DNA of 64,000 nt from Staphylococcus shinii (GCF_017583065.1 NZ_JAGEVL010000003.1:496001-560000), one strand, 5' to 3'. Shown: positions 19,043 to 28,058, numbered from the stretch's first letter. Translations and numbers: made by a program. Notes: generated from the sequence alone by a model not told the origin.

Positions 19043-20314
19043 ATGAAGGGTAAATGGATTTTATCAACAGTTTTAACTGGTGCATTGATAATCACGGGTT
19101 GTTCCAATAACGATACGAAAAATGAAGACAACGAAGCGAATAAAGAAAATAAGAAGAGCCAATCTGCTAAAAGCAGTAATGATGTGAAATATCCGAAAGA
19201 TGGAGTGAGAGGGATATATGTAAGTGCCGATGCGACCAATGGTGAAAAATTTAAAGAGCTTACAAAGTTTATTGATGAAAGTGATTTAAATGCAATGGTG
19301 ATAGATGTTAAAGATGATTCGGGTAACGTTACTATAAACTTTAACACTGGTAATAAAGAAATTGATAAACATACATTAGATATCGTAGATGCGAAGCCGT
19401 TACTTAATAAAATGAAAGAAAAAGATATTTATCCTATTGCCAGAATTGTTACTTTTAAAGATAAAAATTTAGCAGAAAGTCATCCTGAGTGGTCATTTAA
19501 GCAAACAGATGGTTCAGTATGGGAAAGTGATGGTGGCGATAAATTTGTTAATCCATTCGTGAAAGATGTATGGAAATATAACATTAATGTCTCTAAGGAA
19601 GCAGCAAAAGCAGGTTTTAGAGACATTCAATATGACTATGTAAGGTTCCCAGAAGCGTTTGAAAATGTAGAAAGCAACTTGACATATGATAAAGGCGACT
19701 ATAAAAATAGTGAATTAAGTGATGTTGATCAACGTGTAGATACTATTACACAATTCCTAAAAACTGCTCGTAAAGAATTAAAACCTTATGGTGCTGAGAT
19801 ATCAGCTGACGTATTTGGTTATGCAGCAATGGTTGAAGAAGCACCAGGTATAGGCCAAAGTTTTCCTAAAATAGCCGAAAATACAGATGCTATTTCATCT
19901 ATGATTTATCCATCACATTGGAGCTCAGGTGATTTTGGTTTAGAAGCGCCAGATAAGGAACCTTATGAAGCAGTTGATCATTATTTAGATAAAGAAACGT
20001 CTGTTTTAAATAAATTAGGTGATAAAAAACCGAAGTCTCGCCCGTGGTTACAAGACTTTACAGCACGATATTTAGGTGAAGGTAAATATATAGAATATGA
20101 CAGTAAAGCTGTTGAAGCACAAATACAAGCGCTTAAAGATCATGGAATTAAAGAGTACCTATTGTGGAATGCGGCCAATGATTATACTCAAGGTGTAGAT
20201 TATACTCCTGAAGCAAATAAAGAAAAACTAGAACAGAATAAAGAAGAGTTAAAGAAAGAGGACAAAGACGAAGAAAGCAATAAAGATAATAAAGACAATA
20301 AAAATGAAAAGTAA
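19043..20314 (+). CDS. Lipoprotein with putative glycoside hydrolase (DUF4015) domain
   Basis: This 423-residue protein has a lipoprotein signal with lipobox ITGC (Cys at about 20) and a Lys/Glu/Asn-rich linker. A TIM-barrel DUF4015 domain follows (about 50-390), with GVRGIYVSADATNG, AMVIDVKDDSGNV, RDIQYDYVRFPE and ISADVFGYAAM. It ends in a highly charged tail (EEL KKEDKDEESNKD). AAGGAG lies 11 bases before the ATG. It should be anchored outside the membrane and may act on cell-surface or environmental polysaccharide; the enzymatic activity of this family is largely untested. Confidence 0.85.
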   Translation: MKGKWILSTVLTGALIITGCSNNDTKNEDNEANKENKKSQSAKSSNDVKYPKDGVRGIYVSADATNGEKFKELTKFIDESDLNAMVIDVKDDSGNVTINFNTGNKEIDKHTLDIVDAKPLLNKMKEKDIYPIARIVTFKDKNLAESHPEWSFKQTDGSVWESDGGDKFVNPFVKDVWKYNINVSKEAAKAGFRDIQYDYVRFPEAFENVESNLTYDKGDYKNSELSDVDQRVDTITQFLKTARKELKPYGAEISADVFGYAAMVEEAPGIGQSFPKIAENTDAISSMIYPSHWSSGDFGLEAPDKEPYEAVDHYLDKETSVLNKLGDKKPKSRPWLQDFTARYLGEGKYIEYDSKAVEAQIQALKDHGIKEYLLWNAANDYTQGVDYTPEANKEKLEQNKEELKKEDKDEESNKDNKDNKNEK

Positions 20315-20376
20315 TTTAGTCAGATAAAAATCTAGCTAGAACAATCATCTCACATTAAATTAAATACACATTAATA

Positions 20377-20424
20377 AAAAGGCGCAGCACGTTCAAATTT
20401 ATTTCAACGTGTTACGTCTTTATT
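20377..20424 (+). terminator. Terminator between the lipoprotein gene and the MFS pseudogene
   Basis: An imperfect hairpin (AAAGGCGCAGCACGTT with AACGTGTTACGTCTTT) is followed by ATTTTA. The genes on both sides converge, so it may serve both. Confidence 0.6.
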
Positions 20425-21607
20425 TTATACATTTAATTTTTTGTTTTGAATTAAGAAGAAGTACAGTATTCCAGTAATTATTATGATTATACCCATGATA
20501 GCATACATATTTCCATAGCCAGTTAAAGGCGTTACATAACCTAATAAGTATGGAGAGAGGCCTAAACCAGCATCAAAAAAGATGAAATAGGTTGATGTGG
20601 CAATACTTATACGAGAAATTGGTGCAGATTTAACTGCTAGAACTTGTGTTGCAGATTGTAAGTTACCGAAACCTAATCCCATAATGGCGCTAATTAATAG
20701 TAATATAATTCCGCTTGTAACTTGACTTAACATAAAACATACTAATCGCGTAGAAAATGATTGCTGGATATACAACGATGTGGTTTCCTCTATTATCCAT
20801 GAGTTTACCGGCAGCTGGGCGTGTTAGTAAAACAACAATGGCATAAACAACAAAGAATAAACTTGCTATACTTGTTAAATTTAATTGACTCGCATATAAA
20901 TTCAGGTAAGTTAATACCCCAGAATATGCAAAACTTAATAATAAAATGATTAAACCAACAGGTATGACTCTTGGCTCAATGATATTTTTAAGAAACGATG
21001 TACCTTTTTCTAAATTAACGGAAGCCGTTTTGAATTCAGAACTTTTTGGTGCTTTAATAAAAATGCTCATGATTAAAGCGATACACATTATGATAAAACA
21101 AAAGCTGAATAGTATAGAAAATGAAATATAATGAATCATTAATATACCAAGAAAAGGGCCGAATGCAGTTGCTAAAGTCGTACTCATACTATAGTAGCTA
21201 ATACCTTCAGATTTTCGAGATTCTGGGATGATTTGTGTAGCAATTGAGCTAATGATTGTTAATGCCATTCCATGAGGAATTCCATGTAGTAAACGTATTA
21301 AAATCAGGAATTGAACGTTGGTATTAATAAAATAAATACTGATGATAGCTAAGCAGATTATGATGGTGATTAGTAACAAGCGCTTAAGCCCGAACCTATT
21401 AATAAAATATCCAGCAAACAGCCGACCAATAACACCACCGATAATAAATATACCGCTGACGAGTCCTGATTGACTTATCGAAGATTGATAATGATTAATT
21501 GCAAAAGTTGCAATGGTAACCATAAGTAAGTAAAAGACTAAAGTTAGTAGAAAGTTAATCAACGATACACTGATAAATTGTTTAGTCCAAAGTTTATTGG
21601 TTTGCAT
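20425..21607 (-). pseudogene. MFS transporter gene split by a one-base frameshift
   Basis: Two overlapping frames (20690-21607 and 20425-20775) together encode one 12-segment MFS transporter of about 390 residues. The N-terminal part has GVIGRLFAGYFINRFGLKRLL and RLLHGIPHGMALTIISSIATQIIPESRKSEG. The frames join at an AAAA run at 20734-20737: removing one base continues AISMF directly into MLSQVTSGIILLLISAI. This is either an inactivating +1 slip, a phase-variable tract (very short) or a sequencing error. The substrate is unknown. Confidence 0.85.
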
Positions 21608-21660
21608 AATGAATGCCTCGTTTCTATAAGTTTAAATTTAAAATTTATCAAAATTAACAC

Positions 21661-21694
21661 AAAAAAGACACTTTGGTAACCAAAGTGTCTTTAT
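21661..21694 (-). terminator. Terminator of the small minus-strand ORF
   Basis: GACACTTTGG and CCAAAGTGTC form a perfect ten-base stem around TAA. On the minus strand TTTTTT follows. It lies between the 37-residue ORF and the MFS pseudogene and separates their transcripts. Confidence 0.85.
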
Positions 21695-21760
21695 ATAATA
21701 TATTGTTAAAATATACAAATCCAAGCAGGCATTGATAAAGATTTCAATAATAAAAATTGG

Positions 21761-21874
21761 TCACTGTCTTTGTATATATTGAATTAAAAAATGATAGACT
21801 ACTCCCGAAACCACAGGTTTTTCATGTCTTAAATAATTTTTTAATCTAATAGGTTTTAAATATACAGTTACCAT
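21761..21874 (-). CDS. Unrecognised 37-residue small protein
   Basis: ATG at 21874 follows AAAAGGAC at eight bases and opens a 37-codon frame (MVTVYLKPIRLKNYLRHEKP... ending FLIQYIQRQ), closed by TGA. A perfect terminator lies about 70 bases downstream on the same strand. The basic N-terminal half and hydrophobic C-terminal half suggest a membrane-associated peptide. No family is recognised. The ribosome site, ORF and terminator in order make it a likely gene. The rest of 21875-22132 appears to hold only promoters. Confidence 0.5.
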   Translation of the reverse strand: MVTVYLKPIRLKNYLRHEKPVVSGVVYHFLIQYIQRQ

Positions 21875-22132
21875 TGTTAAGTTGTCCTTTTAATAAAAAT
21901 TTAATAACTAAATGATACATTCCCAAAACTCAAATAACAATACAATATATGATCAATTTAGAGAACTATTACATAAATCTAACTTCCCCCCGTTTGAATA
22001 TTATTTTTCGAAGCGTCAAAAATTAAATGCAATATAATGTAAATAAAACTACATTACTGTATAAACGTATTGTATAATATAAAATAAGTTAATTTTAATA
22101 TAAGTAAATATAAATGAGGAGCACGTTATTTT

Positions 22133-23080
22133 ATGATTAGAATTTTAGTTCCGTGTTTTAATGAAGCAAGCGTTATTGAAAAAACATACGCTGAATTAAC
22201 AGAAATTATGCAACAAGACAGTCGCAACAATAATTATAAATATGAATTGCTTTTTGTAGACGATGGGAGCAAAGATAACACTTTATCTATTATTCGACAA
22301 TTGGCACAACAAGATTATGCAGTAAAATACATATCATTTTCAAGAAACTTCGGTAAAGAGTCTGCAATGTATGCTGGATTGAAGGCCAGTGTAGAAGCTG
22401 AAGCTTTAATTATTTTAGATGGCGATTTACAACATCCACCAACACTAATTCCACAAATGATTAAGTACTTTAGAGAAGGTGAAGATCAAATTGTGGCCAA
22501 AAGAGATAGAGCAGGTGAAAATTTAATTCGTAAACGCGTGTCACAATTATATTATACAATCATCAATAAAATGGTTGATGTTACATTAGAAGATGGTGTT
22601 GGTGATTTTAGATTATTAAGTCAGCGGGCAGTTAAAGAAATTGTGAATATGGGAGAGTATAATAGGTTTTCTAAAGGCTTATTTGCGTGGATTGGTTTTG
22701 AACCGAAAATCATTGAATACCAAAATGTAAATCGCGTAGATGGAGAGTCTAAATGGTCATTTAGCTCATTATTAAATTATGGTATAGATGGTTTGATTTC
22801 ATTTAATAATAAGCCATTGCGTGCCATTATTTATTTAGGTCTTTTTATTTGTGGGATGAGTTTTCTCTATATTTTATTTAACTTTATTTACACGATAAAT
22901 TATGGTGTTTCTACACCAGGATATTTTACAACAATTTTCTCTGTATTATTTTTAGGCGGGATACAGTTAACTTCATTAGGAGTGATTGGAGAGTATATCG
23001 GAAGAATTTATTATGAAGTGAAACAACGACCACTCTATATTGTTCGTCAAACAAATTTGAATGAACAAGAGGTGGAATAA
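22133..23080 (+). CDS. GT2 glycosyltransferase, polyprenyl-phosphate type (GtrB/CsbB-like)
   Basis: This 315-residue protein has an N-terminal GT-A domain (VPCFNEASVIEKTY, VDDGSKDNTL, LDGDLQHPP as the DxD region) and two C-terminal transmembrane segments (about 225-250, 262-285). That is the layout of GtrB/YkcC/CsbB enzymes, which load a sugar from a nucleotide donor onto undecaprenyl phosphate. GAGGAG precedes the ATG. The next gene, one base away, encodes a multi-membrane-pass partner likely to transfer that sugar outside the cell. No small GtrA-type flippase gene lies beside them. Confidence 0.85.
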   Translation: MIRILVPCFNEASVIEKTYAELTEIMQQDSRNNNYKYELLFVDDGSKDNTLSIIRQLAQQDYAVKYISFSRNFGKESAMYAGLKASVEAEALIILDGDLQHPPTLIPQMIKYFREGEDQIVAKRDRAGENLIRKRVSQLYYTIINKMVDVTLEDGVGDFRLLSQRAVKEIVNMGEYNRFSKGLFAWIGFEPKIIEYQNVNRVDGESKWSFSSLLNYGIDGLISFNNKPLRAIIYLGLFICGMSFLYILFNFIYTINYGVSTPGYFTTIFSVLFLGGIQLTSLGVIGEYIGRIYYEVKQRPLYIVRQTNLNEQEVE

Positions 23081-23081
23081 T

Positions 23082-24569
23082 ATGAAACCGATTAAGATAA
23101 AAAAATCGTATCTTACAGTAACAGTTCTATTTATATTTTATATTTTTATGGCAATATTTACGCCATTAACACATGACGATTGGGATTGGTATAGTCATTA
23201 TGGGGTTCAAATGCTTCAAGAACACTTTGCAAATTTGAACGGGCGTTATTTAGGTAACATGTTAGAAATTATTGCTGTTCGGTTTGATTGGTTTAGATGG
23301 CTGACTTATGCCATTTTTAGCGCTTCGATTATATGGATAATTGGACGTTTTGTGAATGATAACAAGCGTGTTTATTATTATTTGTATGCATTTATCCTAA
23401 TGGTTACGATACCAAGTGAAATATATAAACAAACTTATGGTTGGTTCGCCGGATTTTATAATTATGTTCCTGCAACTTTTTGTGTGCTGTTTATTATATG
23501 GTATATCTCAACAATTTTATTTAAGCAGAAAAGTTTAGATCCTGTAACTAATATTTTGTTTTATTGTGTCTGTTTTGTTGGACAATTTTTTATGGAAAAT
23601 ACAACATTATTCAATACGATGATTTTATTTTTAGCAATCATATTAAACGTATTACTTTATAGAAAGTTGAACCCTAAATTCCTATTAGGTTTGGCAATTT
23701 CATCACTAGGGATGATTTTGATGTTTATAAATCCTAATTACCGCAAAATATTTTTTGAGGGCAGTGATTATCAAAAAGTATCTAGTGACACCGGCATCGT
23801 TGATAAAGTGACAAACACAGTAACAACCGTACTGCCAGATTGGGTGGTTTTTAACCAAATAATGATAATCTTAATGATTATTGGTGTTGTTATTACACTA
23901 TTATTCAGAAGTGGTACGTTATTTACACGCTCTAAATTATTGCAAGTATTTGTTATAACTGGATTATTATTTTTGCCAATATACTACTTCTTTATTTATG
24001 AACAATTTGAGTTACAAAATTTTCATATACTTGTTATTGCTAATTTAGTTAATACATTAGTTTGTATATGGTTTTTATGTGCGTTAATTTTAGCAATTCA
24101 TCTAGTGGTTGAGCTGAAGGAAATAAAATATACATTATATTTATTACTGGCAGCTATTTTGTTAGTATGTGCGCCATTAATTATTGTATCTCCTTTAGGA
24201 CCAAGAAATTTTTATACAGTTTCTGCATTGTATGTCATTATCTTATTGCTACTATTTTCACAACTAAATATTACTAATCAACTTTGGAAACAGATTGCGG
24301 TTGTGTTAGCAGTTGGTTGCGGAACCTTATATCTAGGAACGTTTTTCTATATTTATCAAAAAAATGAAACGCGTATTATACAGTTAAAAGAAGAGATAAA
24401 AGCACACCCTAAAAAAGAAGTTTATACGATGGAAAAATTACCTTTCGAACATTATTTGCATCATGCTACGCCTACAAGTGCAAGATACCAAGCATTATTT
24501 AACCAATATGAAGGTATACCAAAAGACACCAAAATAAAATATGTGCCTTTTGGTGGTAAACATAAATAG
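23082..24569 (+). CDS. DUF6056 / GtrIII-like membrane glycosyltransferase
   Basis: This 495-residue protein has about 12-13 transmembrane segments and an early extracytoplasmic acidic motif (THDDWDWYSHYG, about 24-35), as in GT-C transferases using lipid-linked sugars. The family is DUF6056. The ATG at 23082 follows GAGGTGG and lies one base after the upstream stop. The C-terminal 90 residues are mostly soluble. It probably transfers the sugar loaded by the GT2 enzyme to a surface polymer such as a teichoic acid. The acceptor is inferred only from the family. Confidence 0.75.
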   Translation: MKPIKIKKSYLTVTVLFIFYIFMAIFTPLTHDDWDWYSHYGVQMLQEHFANLNGRYLGNMLEIIAVRFDWFRWLTYAIFSASIIWIIGRFVNDNKRVYYYLYAFILMVTIPSEIYKQTYGWFAGFYNYVPATFCVLFIIWYISTILFKQKSLDPVTNILFYCVCFVGQFFMENTTLFNTMILFLAIILNVLLYRKLNPKFLLGLAISSLGMILMFINPNYRKIFFEGSDYQKVSSDTGIVDKVTNTVTTVLPDWVVFNQIMIILMIIGVVITLLFRSGTLFTRSKLLQVFVITGLLFLPIYYFFIYEQFELQNFHILVIANLVNTLVCIWFLCALILAIHLVVELKEIKYTLYLLLAAILLVCAPLIIVSPLGPRNFYTVSALYVIILLLLFSQLNITNQLWKQIAVVLAVGCGTLYLGTFFYIYQKNETRIIQLKEEIKAHPKKEVYTMEKLPFEHYLHHATPTSARYQALFNQYEGIPKDTKIKYVPFGGKHK

Positions 24570-24610
24570 GATACTTAAGCGGAAAAGATATAAATACCAA
24601 TCATAAATAC

Positions 24611-24675
24611 AAAAAGGGAGTGGGTAGAAATCATATGTTATTGAAATGATTTCGTCATGCCACTCCCTTTTGTAT
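24611..24675. terminator. Two-way terminator between glycosyltransferase operon and 56-aa ORF
   Basis: AAAAGGGAGTGG and CCACTCCCTTTT pair perfectly, with an inner hairpin (AAATCAT/ATGATTT). T-rich sequence follows on both strands, so it can end both converging transcripts. Confidence 0.85.
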
Positions 24676-24745
24676 TTCTATAACTTTTTAGTTATCAAAA
24701 TATAAGTCAGACGAGAAATTTAGCTCGAGACAAAATAGTCATATT

Positions 24746-24919
24746 TTATAATTCTTTTTCCAATATAATTGCTTTATAGTCACGAATATCTATACGGCCC
24801 AAAATTTCACGCTTTAACTTTTTGATATGTTCTAGTTTAGCTATGTTACTCATCATGTTATTAGGTACATGATTTTCCCAACGTTCAAGTTCTATGAATA
24901 ATTCGTGCAATGATTTCAT
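24746..24919 (-). CDS. 56-residue protein under a SAM riboswitch, unknown function
   Basis: ATG at 24919 follows AAAGGTGG at seven bases and encodes a 56-residue, mostly helical, charged peptide (MKSLHELFIELERWENHV... IKKLKREILGRIDIRDYK). It has no membrane segment and no recognised domain. It is the only gene between a SAM-I riboswitch leader and a terminator, so its expression should rise when S-adenosylmethionine is scarce. A longer in-frame ORF to 24985 would run into the riboswitch terminator and is unlikely. Confidence 0.65.
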   Translation of the reverse strand: MKSLHELFIELERWENHVPNNMMSNIAKLEHIKKLKREILGRIDIRDYKAIILEKEL

Positions 24920-24944
24920 AAAATTACCACCTTTTATTTTTTTA

Positions 24945-25101
24945 CAAATAAAATAGCCCTTCTTAGATAAGAAGAGCTTCCGCACATCTTCTCATCTGTC
25001 AGTTCGTAAATTAAAAACTGTTGGATTTAGCACATCGCTCGTTTGAGCTGTTGCTGGAGTTTCATAGGGCCAAGTCCCTCCACTCACTCTTAATAAGAGA
25101 A
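24945..25101 (-). promoter_or_regulatory. SAM-I (S-box) riboswitch with terminator
   Basis: On the minus strand the leader carries S-box landmarks in order: CTTATTAAGAG, GTGGAGGGAC, TTGGCCCTATGAAACTC, CAGCAAC, GTGCTAAATCCAACAG, then GATGAG closing the P1 stem with CTTATT. A terminator follows (GCTCTTCTTA/TAAGAAGGGC, then TATTTT). High S-adenosylmethionine should therefore end transcription before the 56-residue ORF. I see this from conserved motifs, not from a covariance search. Confidence 0.9.
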
Positions 25102-25118
25102 CTATTCTATTTTAAAAC

Positions 25119-25147
25119 ATTGTAACGAATGTTCACTCAATTAGCAA
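25119..25147 (-). promoter_or_regulatory. Promoter of the SAM riboswitch transcript
   Basis: On the minus strand TTGCTA (25147-25142) and TACAAT (25124-25119) are separated by 17 bases. The start would fall about 10 bases before the aptamer. Confidence 0.55.
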
Positions 25148-25218
25148 ATAAATATATCGTAGAAAAAATTTTTATGACGGTATATTTATTTTAAATAGTC
25201 AAAAAACGCACTTTTTAA

Positions 25219-26373
25219 TTAATAAAAGATTAAGCCGATCAATAAACCTAAAATTACAATTAACCAAGATGGTGCTTTGCAATATGCCAATAATACAAAC
25301 AATGTAGCAGCAAATGCAAAGTCCATATTTGATTTTATTGAGGATGTGAATATTGGATCATAAAAAGCTACAATTAAAATACCTACTACGCCAGCACTGA
25401 CCGCTTTTAACATTGATTTTGCATAGCGGTTTGATTGTACGTGTTCCCAAAAAGGTAAAACGCCAACTAATAATAAAAAGGCAGGTAAGAAAATAGCTAT
25501 TGTTGCAACTATTCCCCCTAAAACACCAGACATAACAGTTCCAATATATGCAGCAAAAGTAAATAACGGTCCTGGAACTGCTTGTGTTAATGCGTAACCT
25601 GATAAAAAGTCATTAGCACTAATCATATCAGTTGCTACAAATGATTGTTCTAACAAAGGTAAGACAACATGTCCGCCACCGAATACAAGTGCGCCAGAAC
25701 GATAAAAGTTATCAATCATGTTAATCCATGAATTGTTAGTGACAAAATTCAATATAGGTAAGATTACTAAAAGACTAAAAAATAGTATAAGAGAGATGGC
25801 ACCTACTATTCGTGGAATATTAAATATTTTTATCGATACTTTATCTTCATCTGTTTGTTTGAAAATCGCTAATCCAACTATAGCCACTGCAATCAACGCA
25901 CCTAATTGCGATAGTGGATGAATAACCGTTATAGCTACTACTAATGTGAACAAGGCTAAAATTTTTGTTTTTAAATCGGGTAATAATTTTTGTCCCATGC
26001 CAATAATAGCATTTAGTACAATTGCAACGGCTACTAATTTTAGGCCGTGCGTCCAACCTAAATCATTGCTGTAAGCTAAGAGAAAAGTTGCGCAAAGCAT
26101 TAGTACAATCACTGAGGGAAGTGTAAATCCAATAAATGAAATTATACCGCCGACCAAACCTGCTTTAGTTATACCAATACCGAATCCAACTTGGCTGCTA
26201 GCAGGTCCGGGTAAAAATTGGCATAATGCTACTAAATTGGTGTATTGTTGTTCTGTAAGCCATTGCCTTCGTTTTACGTATTCATCATAGAAGTAACCAA
26301 GGTGTGCTGTTGGACCACCAAATGAAGTGCAGCCTAACCTTAGAGCTACGAGAAATACTTCAAGATATTTCAT
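25219..26373 (-). CDS. chrA: Chromate transporter family protein (ChrA, two-domain)
   Basis: This 384-residue membrane protein has two tandem chromate-transporter halves. The N-terminal half carries the signature RLGCTSFGGPTAHLGYFYDE and FLPGPASSQVGFGIG. The second half repeats it as SGALVFGGGHVVLPLLEQSF and TQAVPGPLFTFAAYIG. The length is right for long-chain ChrA. It lies 18 bases after a PadR regulator gene, a common pairing for chromate or stress-inducible efflux. The physiological substrate may be an anion other than chromate. Confidence 0.85.
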   Translation of the reverse strand: MKYLEVFLVALRLGCTSFGGPTAHLGYFYDEYVKRRQWLTEQQYTNLVALCQFLPGPASSQVGFGIGITKAGLVGGIISFIGFTLPSVIVLMLCATFLLAYSNDLGWTHGLKLVAVAIVLNAIIGMGQKLLPDLKTKILALFTLVVAITVIHPLSQLGALIAVAIVGLAIFKQTDEDKVSIKIFNIPRIVGAISLILFFSLLVILPILNFVTNNSWINMIDNFYRSGALVFGGGHVVLPLLEQSFVATDMISANDFLSGYALTQAVPGPLFTFAAYIGTVMSGVLGGIVATIAIFLPAFLLLVGVLPFWEHVQSNRYAKSMLKAVSAGVVGILIVAFYDPIFTSSIKSNMDFAFAATLFVLLAYCKAPSWLIVILGLLIGLIFY

Positions 26374-26391
26374 AACAAATCCCCTCCTAGA

Positions 26392-26670
26392 TTAAATTTC
26401 TCCGACGATTTCTTTTAATTTCTGATGACTTTTTTCTAACATTTGCTTACCAAATGGAGTGATTTTATAGTTTTTACGTTGCTTACCGGCAACAACAGTT
26501 TTTTCACTAACAAGTAATGACTCATCTTCCATTCGGTGTAAGAGAGGATATAGTGTTCCAGCACTTATTGTATAACCATGTGTTATTAACTCTTCCATCA
26601 TCCAGCTACCATAAATAGGATGTTCATTAGCATGATGCAAAATATGGATATAAATGAAACCAAGAAACAT
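26392..26670 (-). CDS. PadR family transcriptional regulator
   Basis: This winged-helix regulator of at least 92 residues has PadR markers HPIYGSWMMEELITHGYTISAGTLYPLLHRMEDESLL and GKQRKNYKITPFGKQ. The frame extends upstream of the ATG at 26670 with family-like residues (VDIDSKLERR) that follow an AAAGGGG site, but it offers only CTG as a start there. The true product may therefore be about 12 residues longer. It is co-transcribed with chrA and probably represses the pair. A GATATCG inverted repeat lies at its promoter. Confidence 0.8.
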   Translation of the reverse strand: MFLGFIYIHILHHANEHPIYGSWMMEELITHGYTISAGTLYPLLHRMEDESLLVSEKTVVAGKQRKNYKITPFGKQMLEKSHQKLKEIVGEI

Positions 26671-26728
26671 ACGTCTTTCTAATTTAGAGTCGATATCAAC
26701 CAGCCCCTTTAATAATTAATAACATAAT

Positions 26729-26749
26729 CCGATATCGGTTTTCGATATC
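26729..26749. promoter_or_regulatory. Likely PadR operator (GATATCG inverted repeat)
   Basis: GATATCG and CGATATC flank a five-base spacer at the PadR-chrA promoter, and CGATATC recurs near 26691 at the start of the reading frame. Both halves are themselves near-palindromic. Position and symmetry suggest an autoregulatory operator. Confidence 0.55.
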
Positions 26750-26900
26750 AAGGACAATATATCATGTATCACGATGCTTTTGGCTAAATTTACATAAATT
26801 TTAAAAACTTATAATAATTATCAATTTATATATTTTTATAAGTGAAATTAACAACAATTAAGATGATTTACTAATGATAGATAAGTAAGGTACAATTATG

Positions 26901-26914
26901 TGTAAACGCTTACT
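26901..26914 (+). promoter_or_regulatory. cre site (CcpA operator)
   Basis: TGTAAACGCTTACT matches the cre consensus at 13 of 14 positions. It lies 51 bases upstream of the dienoyl-CoA reductase start, suggesting catabolite repression of that gene. Confidence 0.7.
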
Positions 26915-26964
26915 TTAGAAATTTGACGTGTTGGTTTAAATCAGTTTTTAAAAGGAGAATGCAC

Positions 26965-27729
26965 ATGAAAGACAAAGTGATAATTGTGACAGGCGGTAGC
27001 AGTGGGATGGGAAAAGCAATGGCGACAAGATTTGCGGATGAAGGGGCAAATGTAGTCATTACTGGTCGTTCTTTAGAGCGGTTGGAAGCGGCCAAAGCTG
27101 AAATGGAAAAGTTTGAAGGACAAGTGTTATGTATAGATATGGATGTGAGAGACCCTGAAAGGGTTCAATACACAGTAGATAAAACAATAGCAACATTTGG
27201 AAAAATCGATGGTTTGGTGAATAATGCGGCAGGTAATTTTCTATGTCCGGCAGAAGATTTATCACTCAATGGTTGGAATTCTGTTATAGATATTGTCCTT
27301 AATGGGACTTGGTACTGTACACAAGCTGTAGGTAAAGAATGGATAAAAAATGGCCAACAAGGGCGCATTATCAATATGGTGGCGACCTATGCATGGAGAG
27401 CTGGCGTTGGAGTAGTGCACTCAGCAAGTGCTAAAGCTGGTGTATTATCCATGACTAGAACGCTCGCAGTAGAGTGGGGAAGTAAATATGGCATTACAGT
27501 CAATGCAATTGCGCCAGGTCCGATTGATAATACAGGTGGATCAGGAAAACTAAGTTTATCAGAAGAAGCTAAGCAACAAACGCTTGATAGTGTTCCGTTA
27601 GGTAGAATGGGACAACCAGAAGAAATAGCAGGTTTGGCTAAGTTCCTATTATCAGAGGAAGCCAGCTATATAAATGGTGCCTGTATGGCTATGGATGGCG
27701 GCCAATGGCTGAATCAAAACCCATTTTAA
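26965..27729 (+). CDS. SDR oxidoreductase, 2,4-dienoyl-CoA reductase type (YkuF/FadH-like)
   Basis: This 254-residue short-chain dehydrogenase has a nucleotide-binding motif TGGSSGMGKA (about 10-19) and NNAAG (about 88). The usual YxxxK is replaced by HSASAKAG, keeping the lysine, as in bacterial dienoyl-CoA reductases of the YkuF type. The C-terminal APGPIDNTGG and MDGGQWLNQNPF also fit. The ATG at 26965 is about eight bases from AAAAGGAG. It would reduce unsaturated fatty acyl-CoA with NADPH. A cre site upstream fits a role in secondary carbon use. Confidence 0.75.
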   Translation: MKDKVIIVTGGSSGMGKAMATRFADEGANVVITGRSLERLEAAKAEMEKFEGQVLCIDMDVRDPERVQYTVDKTIATFGKIDGLVNNAAGNFLCPAEDLSLNGWNSVIDIVLNGTWYCTQAVGKEWIKNGQQGRIINMVATYAWRAGVGVVHSASAKAGVLSMTRTLAVEWGSKYGITVNAIAPGPIDNTGGSGKLSLSEEAKQQTLDSVPLGRMGQPEEIAGLAKFLLSEEASYINGACMAMDGGQWLNQNPF

Positions 27730-27936
27730 TTAAGGTATGACAAGAATAACTAATTAATATATACCATAAAACTAATTGTGAATATCGTTCTTACAGTATT
27801 TTAGTTAGCACATAGAACTAAAATATAAATTAGTTAACCGATACAATTTTAATTTAACCTCATTCAATTGAAATTACTGACCTTTTCTACTATGATATAG
27901 ACTTGTGTTAAAAATTAATATAGAGCTTTAATTTAC

Positions 27937-27974
27937 GAAACTTTTTGGTTCAATAACTAGAAAGTTTCTTTTTA
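27937..27974 (+). terminator. Terminator in the gap before the YitT gene
   Basis: GAAACTTTTTGGTT and ACTAGAAAGTTTC pair and are followed by TTTTTAT. It lies 208 bases after the SDR stop. The stretch 27730-27936 shows nothing else. Confidence 0.65.
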
Positions 27975-28058
27975 TATCGTCTAATTTTTTTAGAAAAAAT
28001 GTAATACTGATAGATGTATGTGTGTTTTTAAATAATTGAGAAAAGAGGTGTTTAAGGG

